Positions 26,401-34,894 of a stretch of 37,383 bases of DNA are shown piece by piece; position 1 is the first letter of the stretch; each line of letters opens with the position of its first letter. The notes below the pieces were generated by a model. That model had not been told where the DNA came from. It saw only the letters and a list, made by a program, of their open reading frames with translations, and ran no database searches. This stretch comes from a virus. The position numbers were made by a program, and so were the translations under genes. The stretch is from positions 1 through 37,383 of IMG/VR virus record IMGVR_UViG_3300044641_003711. One strand, given 5' to 3'.

Positions 26401-27559
26401 CAGCGGTAACAGCCTTGTCCGCGCCAACAGCAAGATCATCAGCCACTCGAGCCGCTGCAACATCAGCCTCAGCCAACGCGGTGCTGAAGCCAGGAGCACG
26501 CTGCAAGCGAGTCAGCGCAGACTGCTCAATCGCCTTGGCGGCGTCAGTCCCGATCTTGGACGTGATCGCGGGGCTGCTGATCGTTACTTCCTGCAACAAC
26601 TTAATGCGATCAGCAACGGCTCGCTGCGACTTAGGCACACTAGCCAACAATCGCCGCGATTCTCCCAACGACATTCGTTCAGCAGACTTGATTGCCGCCC
26701 TGCTGGCCGCTTGGACTTCCTTGGTAACCAGCGGAGCCAACTCCGCGGGTACCGTGTCGGCCTCGGCCAGCAATGCCGTGCGAAGTTTAAACCCGTCATC
26801 AACAGCCGCCTGAGCCGCCGCTGCCGCCTCGTTTACCGACGCTCGCTTGGCAGCAATCTCAACCGCATCGCCCGCTGCGGTAGCCGCCGCCAACTCAGCC
26901 TGCGCGGCTTGGTACGCAGCGTTCTTAGCCTCAAGACCAACAGCCTTGGTCACCGCGTCAGACAACGCACCCGTGGCCCTAAGAGTTTCCTCAGCCGCTA
27001 GAACGGGAACAGCCTTAGTCGCTGCGGTCTTGACCAACTTGCTTACGGCGGGACCAACAAAGAAACTGGCAACGGTTCCAACGCCGCGGGCAACAGGGAA
27101 CGCCTCGGCCTCAGCTTTGATCTCCTCGGCGGTGCGCAGTCCAAGTTCCTGCTGGATGCGCGGCAGCGTGGGCGATACGCTCTCCACCGCACGGAGCATC
27201 TCCATGCGCTTCTGCTTGGCGATAGCCGCTTCCTGCTGAACCTCTTCCTCAGAAACACCGCGAATAGACTCGGGGATGTACGAAAAAGCTTTTTCCCTGA
27301 GTTCAGGGATGCTTGGCGTAACACCAATCAACGCCGCAGGCAGGCCGGCCAGGCCAACAACGCCTTCGCCTAGCGCCTGGACTCCCGCCTTGACCGCGCC
27401 CAGCGGGTCTTTCTTAGCCTCTTGCACCAAGTCGTACTGACGCCGCTGCTCCTCGGTAGCCGGCACCAGGCCACGACGCTTGGCCTCTTCAATGTTCTCA
27501 GGCTTGACGACGTGAACGTCGCCCGAGTTAAGCACAAAATACTGACTCGGATCAGCCAT
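23444..27559 (-). CDS. Giant ejection-type (internal virion) protein (1371 aa)
   Basis: By size and context this is an internal virion protein released with DNA. Hydrophobic segments occur near residues 60-82 and 160-190, then Ala-rich helices. A Pro-rich linker of P-P-P-V-P-K-type repeats spans about 533-580. A long charged coiled coil lies at about 930-1060 (E-A-K-Q-A-R, E-R-A-K-E-A-R repeats), followed by a Gly/Ala hydrophobic patch near 1070-1105. No lytic transglycosylase motif is visible. I chose ATG 27559 because AAGGAG is nine bases upstream; ATG 27565 is too close to it. It is the largest protein in the window. Confidence 0.7.
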   Translation of the reverse strand: MADPSQYFVLNSGDVHVVKPENIEEAKRRGLVPATEEQRRQYDLVQEAKKDPLGAVKAGVQALGEGVVGLAGLPAALIGVTPSIPELREKAFSYIPESIRGVSEEEVQQEAAIAKQKRMEMLRAVESVSPTLPRIQQELGLRTAEEIKAEAEAFPVARGVGTVASFFVGPAVSKLVKTAATKAVPVLAAEETLRATGALSDAVTKAVGLEAKNAAYQAAQAELAAATAAGDAVEIAAKRASVNEAAAAAQAAVDDGFKLRTALLAEADTVPAELAPLVTKEVQAASRAAIKSAERMSLGESRRLLASVPKSQRAVADRIKLLQEVTISSPAITSKIGTDAAKAIEQSALTRLQRAPGFSTALAEADVAAARVADDLAVGADKAVTAARLAKAEESLATLKVRQELTAKAIGLGLGRSAEMMMFGLQGVANEMALGDPALVAESAYATLGFDAGLGAGFGVAEALVPPTLRAGLRAARATGNKIKDAIGKVYPEIASFITGAEPETIRAVMDAKEDLAKKGLRRVIEEATPMPARAPLPPEITPPVVPPPIPKPPPMGKPVMPPPVPKPEMPPPVPRPYIPTSLEPVAVAGTPLKPVDYDAVARELRGALEQDIRQIAAPKKGGLLYDANTEWRKVQINQTIRNRLQKQTDEMVNALYESKMGEPLTFADEAFLAQIESGEFINTPYRNALKDLIGRVKSARQVAKTYGMTGEMVPSAQEAAYKVNRTLEGLEDRLTAFEAANPTPEQIFQEMKWVDQELFYKRKEGAVFAKELALLPRQVNAAYGSLKQDFKNMVLNKDLWGDAAVLESEWKADARRYYAGLKNLKKAAPKLVDIIDDPVTGLPTELIVDAKKLKSIVKNINADESARFRDALGQYFEGRRALVDRIVSVSDYVKANVDKGAVVDRMAATERAYDRAIQNAVNDASNAAIEESNALATGMTKDQIKAARKAKIEEIKATYAQQKATRQMEVDDLKHAYEEAKQARSADVDEIKFRFERAKEARDLEFQAAKEARTEGINAASLEYQRQVAIRDEVVRSLNEEFSKATAARQQQITEQINLLRSASSAGSLASVIKFAVKAGAPVLGGATLGPLGAIGGAALTAASSPVTTAKTLAKLNKAMITVSDKVGGVANVLTGTGAVAVKTGEALGSFATRKKLDEEYKKVERRVRELAVDADALMDQQDAMLADMVDDAPTIADATKTVNATALQYLANVKPKPPANMPPMQLLTWEPVDADKRKFLRITDAVMNPVETLELAGKGALLPEQIDALNTVYPSLMADVRSKLLERIEQTGKVPEKHRMMVSMILGKDIDGRMQAAKIVPAQSVYGQQRQVDAQKREQAQMPLSRAKALRLPERADYEGSARRNAQLK

Positions 27560-27577
27560 TCCCATGCGCTCCTTGGC

Positions 27578-29593
27578 CTAGAGTTCCTCGTCAGCGGTCA
27601 TTTCGGTTTCGTAACGTTTAATTTTGTCTTCGGCGCTCTTATACCATGAGTCAAGCGCGGACTTGATCTCTGGGCGAGTGTTCCTTGATTGAGCAGCAAT
27701 TTCTTCTTCAAAGTTGCGAGCAACTTCTTGGCGCAGAACCTTGATGCCCATAGCAGGATCTTTATCAAGGAATACTTGCTTGAACAAAGACTTATAGGAA
27801 GTCGGCTCTTGAATTGCCTTGGCGATCAGTTCCTTGGCAGCAACGGAAATTGCTCGACCAAAACCTGCACCCTTGGGGAAGTTCTCAATTGCAAAGTTCA
27901 ACTCTGCAATTGCTGCGTTTCTTGTGTTGGAACCAGGTTTCCAAAGCTCATAGCCATCCTTGGCCTTATTTAACAGCGCCTCAAGCTTCAACAGCGACTC
28001 AAGAGCTTGTGCGCGCTGCGAGATGCCTTCGCGAATAAGAGGAGCCCGTTGATCGGTCTTCAGTTCAAGATTGACATCGCCAAGCGTCAACTCGCGAGCA
28101 ATGCGTTTCTGATCGGCCTTGTCTTGAGCTGCGTCTTTGCGATCCTGCCGGTCTTGCTCGGCCTTTTCACGTTTGAATGCAGCATCCTCGCGGCGCTGAT
28201 TCATTTCTTCCTTCAACTTCTTGGGAGTCAGTTCCGCAATCGCAACCTCAGCCTCAAGCCGTCGCTTCTTGAGCGGACGCAACCCAGCCTCAGCCTCCGC
28301 TTCACCAACGCGAGTTTTTAGTTCACGCTCACGCAGCGGCGCAAGAGAGGCTTCACGCGCTTCATCGGCCTGATCCTTGGCGATGCGAGCCATCGTCTGC
28401 GTTGCATCCAACGCGGACTTGGCAGCCTCAGCTTGGATCTTGGCCTTGACCTGAGGCAGTTTAATCTCGGCGGCACGTCGAGTCTGCTCAGCGGCGCCCA
28501 CCAACTTCAACTGTGCCCGCACCATGTTCTCGGCGTTCTCAACAGAGTTGCCAGCATTCACGAGCCGCTGATAGAGCGAGTCCGCACGACGCTTCTGTGC
28601 TTGCAAGTCCTGCTCAATCGCGTTGTCGTAGATCTTCTGGGCAAAGTTGGGCATCCCGGTCATGCCGGAAGCAAACGCTCCAGCCGCAAGCGAGATGGCG
28701 GTGCCGATCTGCCCAAGCGTGCTCATGCTGCCAAGATAGGTCGTCGGGTTCTTAAGGTAGTCAAAATCCGTCAAAATGTTTTTTTGAATGATTCGCGCCT
28801 CATCGGCGCTTTTCTGAAGGCGCTGTAGTTCTTCCTTTTGTGCGGTTTGCTCAGCAGCAAGCGCAGAAGTCTCTGCCTCGGCAGCGGCGACATCTGCATC
28901 CGCAGCGGCTTTGGCAGTAAACGCAGCCTGAGCGGCCTGCCGGATGATGGGCTTCATCTCGGGAGATGCAGCCTCGTACTTGGCAAGGTCAAAGTTGACC
29001 AAGCTAAGCGCCTGCTCAAACGGACTTGGCTCCGCAGGCGCAGGTTCCTTTGCCACGGGAACAGCAGGTTTAGCCTCGACTGCAACAGACTCTGCCGGCG
29101 CGACCTCTTCAGCAGAAACAGCAGGCTCAACAGCATCAGGTCGTCGCGGCCGAGGACGGGGCTTGGCAATGATTGGCTCACCCGTACCGGCAGCAGAAGC
29201 AGCAGCCCCCGAGGTCGTAACCGGCGCAACAACTACAGGCTGAACAATAGGTGCGACGGGCGCAGCAATAGGCTCAGGAACCGGCAAAACATTAGCATCC
29301 GGCTCTGCGGGGAGCGGCGGCACGCCAAACGATCCTTCACCAGCCATCGGCGGAAACTCAGTGCCAGCAGGCAAACGTGCTTGCTGCATCTGCTCCGCAA
29401 TCGAAATCTCTTCATCGGTTGGCGGCTGAACAGGCTCGTCAGGCGTGCCATCTGCGTATTTCCGCAAACGGCTCATCAGGTTGGGCGACAACCCCTTCTT
29501 GGCGATCTTGATCGGGTTCCCCAGCGGCTTCACCACCTTGAAGTGCGTCGGACCCTCAAACACCTGGCGCAAGCGGAGCGTCGGCTTCTTCAT
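27578..29593 (-). CDS. Ejection-type coiled-coil virion protein (671 aa)
   Basis: Residues 1-60 are basic (L-R-L-R-Q-V-F-E-G-P-T-H-F). A Pro/Ala/Val-rich disordered region lies at about 70-190, followed by a long Ala/Gln/Glu helical region (A-A-D-A-D-V-A-A-A-E-A-E) with many heptads. A central hydrophobic part (A-I-S-L-A-A-G-A-F-A-S-G-M) might insert in membranes. It lies between two other Ala-rich proteins, so a complex of DNA-ejection proteins is likely. GAGGG lies seven bases before the ATG. Confidence 0.65.
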   Translation of the reverse strand: MKKPTLRLRQVFEGPTHFKVVKPLGNPIKIAKKGLSPNLMSRLRKYADGTPDEPVQPPTDEEISIAEQMQQARLPAGTEFPPMAGEGSFGVPPLPAEPDANVLPVPEPIAAPVAPIVQPVVVAPVTTSGAAASAAGTGEPIIAKPRPRPRRPDAVEPAVSAEEVAPAESVAVEAKPAVPVAKEPAPAEPSPFEQALSLVNFDLAKYEAASPEMKPIIRQAAQAAFTAKAAADADVAAAEAETSALAAEQTAQKEELQRLQKSADEARIIQKNILTDFDYLKNPTTYLGSMSTLGQIGTAISLAAGAFASGMTGMPNFAQKIYDNAIEQDLQAQKRRADSLYQRLVNAGNSVENAENMVRAQLKLVGAAEQTRRAAEIKLPQVKAKIQAEAAKSALDATQTMARIAKDQADEAREASLAPLRERELKTRVGEAEAEAGLRPLKKRRLEAEVAIAELTPKKLKEEMNQRREDAAFKREKAEQDRQDRKDAAQDKADQKRIARELTLGDVNLELKTDQRAPLIREGISQRAQALESLLKLEALLNKAKDGYELWKPGSNTRNAAIAELNFAIENFPKGAGFGRAISVAAKELIAKAIQEPTSYKSLFKQVFLDKDPAMGIKVLRQEVARNFEEEIAAQSRNTRPEIKSALDSWYKSAEDKIKRYETEMTADEEL

Positions 29594-29596
29594 CGG

Positions 29597-30673
29597 TTAG
29601 CCCTCTTCCTCGGCCTCAAGGTCGGCCAGCGCCTCCATAGCATCCATGCGCGACTCAAGCTCTGCCAATCGTGCAAGAGCCTGAGCATACGCCCTAGGCG
29701 ACGGGCGCTTCTGCTTCTTGATCGCCTCAACAAACTTCTTGGCCTTCTCAGGCGCGTCTTCCGACTGCGCGACAGTGCGTGGCAGCACGATCTCGCCAGG
29801 GCTCAGCAGCGCCGGCACCGTGTCGTTGGACCGCGTGTCGCCCTTGAACTTGGCCTTGCCGGGGACCTCGCGAGCGGTAATCTGTCGGCCACGCGCATCT
29901 TTAGATGGACCCATGCCAGCCGAATACTTGGCTGCTTGCGCTTGGGCCTGAGCCGCCTGCGCTCTGTATTTCTCAGCCTCAAGCCCCATTCTAGCGACAT
30001 CGGTCTTGGTTCCAGCCTCAACACCAACACCAAGGGCGGCGCCACCAGCACCAATTAACGATGAGATGAACTGCTGATTGGCTTGACGCTCCGCCGCAGC
30101 CTGCTGCTGAACTGCTTGGGCCGCTGCCTGCTCAAACCCAGCTTGTGCAATTGCCTGCTGCATCCCGAGGCCACCGGCTGTGCCGTACAAACCAGCCGCA
30201 AGTTGCCCGCCGAGAAGCTCCTGCTGACGACGCTGACCAAGCAAGTTGCCAAGCGCCGCCTGCGCCGCTTGCTGCTCCTGCAACCGCAACTGCGCCGACT
30301 GCGAGGCAGCCGCTGCCTGTGCTCCAGCTTGGCGAGTCAACAAAAGCCGTTGGGCCTGAGCCGGCGACAAGCCCCGAGCGGACGCAAGTTGCGACTGTGC
30401 AGCCGCCTGTGCGCCTTGAAGCGCACGCTCATACTGCATCTGAGCAAGACTTGGCCCGCGTCCCTCTGCCTGTGCCCTAAGCGCCTCGGCCAACGACGCC
30501 TGTTCCGCGCCAACCCCACGCGATCCAGCAAGTGCACCAAAAGTCTCTTGCTCAGCGCCAGCAAACGCAGTTCCTGTCTGCGGAGCACCCGTGATCGTGG
30601 TTGTCAATGCAGCCTTGCGCTTTTTGTATTCCGGGCTACCAGGGTCAGCGTACTCAGGTCCGAAAATGTCCAT
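29597..30673 (-). CDS. Ala/Gln-rich virion protein with DTVPALLSPGE motif (358 aa)
   Basis: The N-terminal half is dominated by Ala/Gln helices (Q-A-Q-L-A-S-A-R-G, Q-Q-A-A-A-E-R-Q-A-N). A short hydrophobic patch S-L-I-G-A-G-G-A-A-L-G-V-G-V (about residues 208-221) follows. Near 280-300 the motif N-D-T-V-P-A-L-L-S-P-G-E-I-V-L-P-R occurs; it is a recurring feature of phage virion proteins that carry a conserved D-x-V-P-A-x-L-x-P-G-E. The acidic tail ends E-E-E-G. AGGAG is six bases before the ATG. It is probably an ejection or tail-core protein. Confidence 0.65.
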   Translation of the reverse strand: MDIFGPEYADPGSPEYKKRKAALTTTITGAPQTGTAFAGAEQETFGALAGSRGVGAEQASLAEALRAQAEGRGPSLAQMQYERALQGAQAAAQSQLASARGLSPAQAQRLLLTRQAGAQAAAASQSAQLRLQEQQAAQAALGNLLGQRRQQELLGGQLAAGLYGTAGGLGMQQAIAQAGFEQAAAQAVQQQAAAERQANQQFISSLIGAGGAALGVGVEAGTKTDVARMGLEAEKYRAQAAQAQAQAAKYSAGMGPSKDARGRQITAREVPGKAKFKGDTRSNDTVPALLSPGEIVLPRTVAQSEDAPEKAKKFVEAIKKQKRPSPRAYAQALARLAELESRMDAMEALADLEAEEEG

Positions 30674-30682
30674 ATAAGGCTC

Positions 30683-33600
30683 CTAACTGACAATCTGGGA
30701 CGCAGGAACCTTGTTCAGCCCCTGCTTGGCTCCAACCTCAAACGCGAGCGACGACAAGCTCACACCTTCACCGCTGCCCGTCACTGAGGGGACATCTTCA
30801 ATGATGAACTTTACCGCTTGGCACTTCTGCCGCGCAAGGTCTACGCGCCACTGGTAAAGTTGGAACGTCCCGCCATACGAGCCCGCGCCGTAGGGTGAGC
30901 CTCCACCGTAGAAAGTTGGCGGCGTAGGAGACACCGTCATCTGCTGGATCACCGTGTCGTCAAAGTCTACACAAACGCTGATGCTTAAGTCATGCGCGCT
31001 CTTCCATGCGCCCAGCAACTGCGCTCGACGCACGCGCTGAAACCCCTGCACGTTCGCAAACGAGAACCACGAGGTCGCAAGCTTCAACCGGATCGGCTGG
31101 CCGTCGTCGGTGTACACGCCCTCAGTCTCTTGCAGCACCTTGCCGTTGGCGCGCAAGAGCATCGTTGAACTCTGCCACACCAACGAGTCCACAGCGTTCT
31201 GGTTGGTGAAGATGCCCCACTGCTGCACAAAGTAGTCGTACACCAGCGTGATGCCCGACCCGAGCGTGAAACGGACCTGGTTGGTGTTTGCGACCAAGGT
31301 TGCCGACGTGATTGTCTCGTCGTTGTACGCCTCAACCGCAGCGCCGATGTACTGCACCGCCAACGAGCGGTCGATCAAGTAGATGCCCTTGCGGCTCTTG
31401 AACAAGATGCCAAACGGCGAGCCCACAATCGACCTGGGATCAATGCAGCCCACGTCAGTCGTGATCAGGATGGCATCCGAGAGGTCGTTGTTGACGCCCG
31501 TGTTCTCCGGCCCTTGACCGACGATGAAGAACATCTGGTCGTACTTAAACACCAGCAACTTGTCATCAATCGTCGCGAGCGCGGTGATCGGCCCACCTCG
31601 AGGGTCTACCGTTTTCACAAACTCGTCGCTGAAGGCCACAGGAGTCGCCGGCCCGATGAACTTGGAGTACCAGACGTTGAGCGGGTTTGTGCTATCCACC
31701 ACCCACAGTCGGTTGCGATGCAACTGAATCAAGCCGGTCGGCGGCGCGGGATCGTTTGCTACAACCGCATCTACACCAGGCTCAAGGGGCTGCGTGTACA
31801 ACTGCGGCCTGCGGCTGATGTCTGAGTCAGACAAGTTGTCAGCAAACGACTCTCCAGCACTGGTTGGATCATTGTAGATAATCTGGTTGTCGGTGCCGGT
31901 ATTGGGCGTCAGATCGCTGCACCGGTAAAAAATGGTTCCATCAGAGGTCGTTCGATACACGATAATCTGAACGCCCTGCTTCTGCGTCAGGTTAAGCGGT
32001 CGCAGGGAAATCACCGTCTGAAAACTTCCGAGCGAGTACACAATCTTCTTGGGGTCCGCAAAACGACTCTGGTGGATGTTCCCTTGGTTGTCTGTCCACT
32101 CGTAGCAAGCGGTGTAGTAGTACGTTCCAGCCGTCAGGTTTCCACCGCTGGCAGAGTTGATGGTCGTGATGATGGGGTACTGAAAAAACCCGTGCTCAAC
32201 AACGCTCTGGCCGTCGTACATCTCAAGGGCGCCACCAGACAGATGAAGGTTCTGGGCCAACTCTTCATGGTTGACCGAGTACTGCTCAGCGTCCATGTCG
32301 ATGGTGACCGACGACACGTTCACCTGTGTTTCAAAAATAGATCCCTGCACTAGCACCTGATCCATGAACGCAAACCGGAATTCTGATCCGTTCACAGACA
32401 CGGTATTGGCAAGCATGGGAGACGAGAGCGTACCCGGATACGAGGCAATTGCGGCTTGTGCGTTGGCCGTCAAGTTGGCAAACGCCTTGGCAACGATGTT
32501 GCCATCACCGTCAACCACGTACAGGCCGGACTGAAGCGAAGTGTCACCAAGAACGTTGTCTTGCTGTCCGTTGCGGAACTGAACAACCGGCACATACGCG
32601 CGCTCGTTGTAACTAAACGCTCTTGCTACCGGAGCGATGCCAACTCGCACCAAAGCCACGCTTCCGGGCGCATAGGTGCCATCAACGTCAACCTTTCTAG
32701 TCTCTTCTGGCAACGTCAAGCAGTTGCCATATAAAACAGTAAACGATCCATCAGAGTTTGATGTTGAGCATCCCGTGATGGCCCGAGCCGCAAAGTAAGC
32801 TAGGCCGCTATCAAGAACACCAGATCCAAGAGAGGCAAAAGACGAGTCAACAACGTCAAACCGGATGGATGCCGTGTACGGCGAAGAATCGTTGTCCGTA
32901 GCAAACGCGATGTTGAGCGTCTGTTGTCCAAGAGTTGTGGTGTTGCCGGGGAACAAACCAATCGACCTGGAGCGATAACCAACCAAGTACGCATCAAACC
33001 CACCAGATGAGTACTGCGTCGTGGGCGACGAATAGTTGTACATCCTGATGGTTGTATTGTTGTTGTCGGTATTGAAAGCCACGCCAATCAAATACGAGCC
33101 AGCAGACGGACTAAAGATGCAAGCATCGTAGTTGGGACTGCTTAAACTTATCGTATCGTTGGTGCCAGGAAGAGGAGAGGTCAGATACGAGATTGTCGGC
33201 GTTACAAGTGGATTAGCAAGCGGGACAGTAGCAACGCAGAGCCGATTACTGCTGGCCTCAACAAAGTACACTGCAAACACATTCTCACAGACCAGCACTC
33301 GAGGCTTGATGCCATCAGCGGTCAACGTCGTACTGACCAAAAGGGTTTGCTTGGTCTGTCCATCAATAACGCAGTACTTGATCAGATTCGACGCAGACGA
33401 GTCCTCGTAAGCGTACAACTGAGTCCCGTTGGCAGCGGTAGCGCCATCCGGCATGGTCTGCTCGTAACTATCCTTTACAACCGGGAACTGCGTTATGAAC
33501 GTATGGATGTACGGACCTTTGTCAGCCCAGTTGCCTGATCCTTGATCATAGCTGTACAAGCGCTCGCCATCAGCAAGCAGTAATTCATCACCAAACTCTG

Positions 33601-33811
33601 CTAGTCCGATCCCGGCTTCAACTTGAGATCCTGGCGTATTAGCAATCGACTGCGAGAGCGCAACGTTGCCATGCCGCTTCTGAATAGAGCGGAGGCGAGT
33701 AAAGATGCCGTTCTCCAGTTCAAGGAGTTTGCCGGCCTCAACCTGCTTCTCGTCAGTCTTGGTGTCTACGCCCTGCGCGAGCGGGACGACGATGTTCTGC
33801 CTCTGAAGCAT
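30683..33811 (-). CDS. Large tail-nozzle/TTPB-like protein (1042 aa)
   Basis: The N-terminal G-V-D-T-K-T-D-E-K-Q-V-E-A-G-K-L-L-E-L-E-N-type segment and repeated β-strands fit the long tail-tube/nozzle proteins of short-tailed phages. About residues 575-640 resemble a Fn3-like strand set (A-G-T-Y-Y-Y-T-A-C-Y-E-W-T-D). The later part has repeated N-R-L-W-V-V-D, L-L-V-F-K-Y-D-Q and G-I-Y-L-I-D-R-S strands, as in β-propellers. It likely builds the tail tube tip after the adaptor. The AGGAG start is clear. An exact name depends on a structure search. Confidence 0.6.
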   Translation of the reverse strand: MLQRQNIVVPLAQGVDTKTDEKQVEAGKLLELENGIFTRLRSIQKRHGNVALSQSIANTPGSQVEAGIGLAEFGDELLLADGERLYSYDQGSGNWADKGPYIHTFITQFPVVKDSYEQTMPDGATAANGTQLYAYEDSSASNLIKYCVIDGQTKQTLLVSTTLTADGIKPRVLVCENVFAVYFVEASSNRLCVATVPLANPLVTPTISYLTSPLPGTNDTISLSSPNYDACIFSPSAGSYLIGVAFNTDNNNTTIRMYNYSSPTTQYSSGGFDAYLVGYRSRSIGLFPGNTTTLGQQTLNIAFATDNDSSPYTASIRFDVVDSSFASLGSGVLDSGLAYFAARAITGCSTSNSDGSFTVLYGNCLTLPEETRKVDVDGTYAPGSVALVRVGIAPVARAFSYNERAYVPVVQFRNGQQDNVLGDTSLQSGLYVVDGDGNIVAKAFANLTANAQAAIASYPGTLSSPMLANTVSVNGSEFRFAFMDQVLVQGSIFETQVNVSSVTIDMDAEQYSVNHEELAQNLHLSGGALEMYDGQSVVEHGFFQYPIITTINSASGGNLTAGTYYYTACYEWTDNQGNIHQSRFADPKKIVYSLGSFQTVISLRPLNLTQKQGVQIIVYRTTSDGTIFYRCSDLTPNTGTDNQIIYNDPTSAGESFADNLSDSDISRRPQLYTQPLEPGVDAVVANDPAPPTGLIQLHRNRLWVVDSTNPLNVWYSKFIGPATPVAFSDEFVKTVDPRGGPITALATIDDKLLVFKYDQMFFIVGQGPENTGVNNDLSDAILITTDVGCIDPRSIVGSPFGILFKSRKGIYLIDRSLAVQYIGAAVEAYNDETITSATLVANTNQVRFTLGSGITLVYDYFVQQWGIFTNQNAVDSLVWQSSTMLLRANGKVLQETEGVYTDDGQPIRLKLATSWFSFANVQGFQRVRRAQLLGAWKSAHDLSISVCVDFDDTVIQQMTVSPTPPTFYGGGSPYGAGSYGGTFQLYQWRVDLARQKCQAVKFIIEDVPSVTGSGEGVSLSSLAFEVGAKQGLNKVPASQIVS

Positions 33812-33820
33812 CGCTGTCTC

Positions 33821-34885
33821 CTAAAGTTCGTACGCATAGATCTGAATCAGATTGGCCGTAAACGTTGTGCTGACATACGAGCCGCCGGTTAACACTCGGC
33901 CCTTAAGTTGAATGGTGTACGTTCCGGCCGCAGGGGTCCAAAGGTAAGACACGGAACTAACTGGAATACGAAAATCCTCTCCAGTATGGCCGCGAACATC
34001 AAAAGTTGACCATCCAACGGTTGCGGAGGACGTTCCGGTAATATTGAAATACATTTCAGCGCCACACGGACCATTACCTGCCGCTGTCAGTTTCAAACAG
34101 GCTCCGGTTCCGGTTGCACGAATTCCAAGAAAAACAGGCCGTCCGGTGGTGGTGATGGAAATCTGATCGCTAAGGTTGGTCAGCGCGCCAGTATTAGGTG
34201 CCGTGTATGACGTTGAACCAGCTTGGATCTGCTCGCCAACAGCCGCTTGCATGGGGCGAGTAATGCCACCAGCAGCGTTTACATACGAAAGCGCTGAAGA
34301 CCCGCTTGAAAGAGTGCCGACAACAAACGACCCAAACGTGATTGGAGACGATGCCGCAACAGGCAGCGCAGACGGGAACTGAGTGGCAAAATTGCCGCCA
34401 CCAAGCAACGTTGAACCCACCGAGCCAAACTTGATTGCCGCAGAAACGAGAGTTGCAAAGTTGGCTGAGTCGTCACGAAACGTATAGGTGTTTGCGCTGG
34501 GATCGTAAACAACCGAACAGTTTGGGATCATCCCGGTGATGCCGCCAACGGAGCTAACATCAATAGCGCCACCAACAGTCAGTCGGACCTCGGATCCACC
34601 GCCACTGCGCCAGTAAAGGTCGCCGCTCTTGGCATAGATCGACCTAAGCGAAGCAACCGACGCCTGGTCAAGCAAAGCAACCTTGGCAACATTGGTCAGC
34701 GCGTGCGTCGCGAGCGACAGGTCTGAGTCAATATTCAAACCAGCAACTGGAACAAGCTCGCCCTTGCCGCTGGTATGATCGTGCGAGTCTACCGTCGTCA
34801 ACGCAGCGTTGATCTCGCTCGCCCACGTTGGCCCGGGCGTCTGCGACACCACCGGCAAGGTCAAGTTCATGTTGGGCGTCGCCAT
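33821..34885 (-). CDS. Tail-fibre-like virion protein (354 aa)
   Basis: The N-terminus (L-T-L-P-V-V-S-Q-T-P-G-P-T-W-A-S-E-I-N) and D-S-H-D-H-T-S-G-K-G at about residues 33-42 form a recurring start of phage tail-fibre or fibre-associated proteins. The middle is β-rich with many Ser/Thr/Gly residues. The C-terminal part (G-T-Y-T-I-Q-L-K-G-R-V-L) ends in a β-barrel-like pattern. ATG 34885 has AGGAG six bases upstream. It probably contributes to host recognition. The exact partner is unknown. Confidence 0.65.
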   Translation of the reverse strand: MATPNMNLTLPVVSQTPGPTWASEINAALTTVDSHDHTSGKGELVPVAGLNIDSDLSLATHALTNVAKVALLDQASVASLRSIYAKSGDLYWRSGGGSEVRLTVGGAIDVSSVGGITGMIPNCSVVYDPSANTYTFRDDSANFATLVSAAIKFGSVGSTLLGGGNFATQFPSALPVAASSPITFGSFVVGTLSSGSSALSYVNAAGGITRPMQAAVGEQIQAGSTSYTAPNTGALTNLSDQISITTTGRPVFLGIRATGTGACLKLTAAGNGPCGAEMYFNITGTSSATVGWSTFDVRGHTGEDFRIPVSSVSYLWTPAAGTYTIQLKGRVLTGGSYVSTTFTANLIQIYAYEL

Positions 34886-34894
34886 CATCTACTC

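Noticed and set aside
28838-30058. Long rightward frame rich in Ser/Arg/Leu
   Set aside because: Antisense to two well-supported leftward virion genes; typical shadow of Ala/Gln-rich coding DNA.
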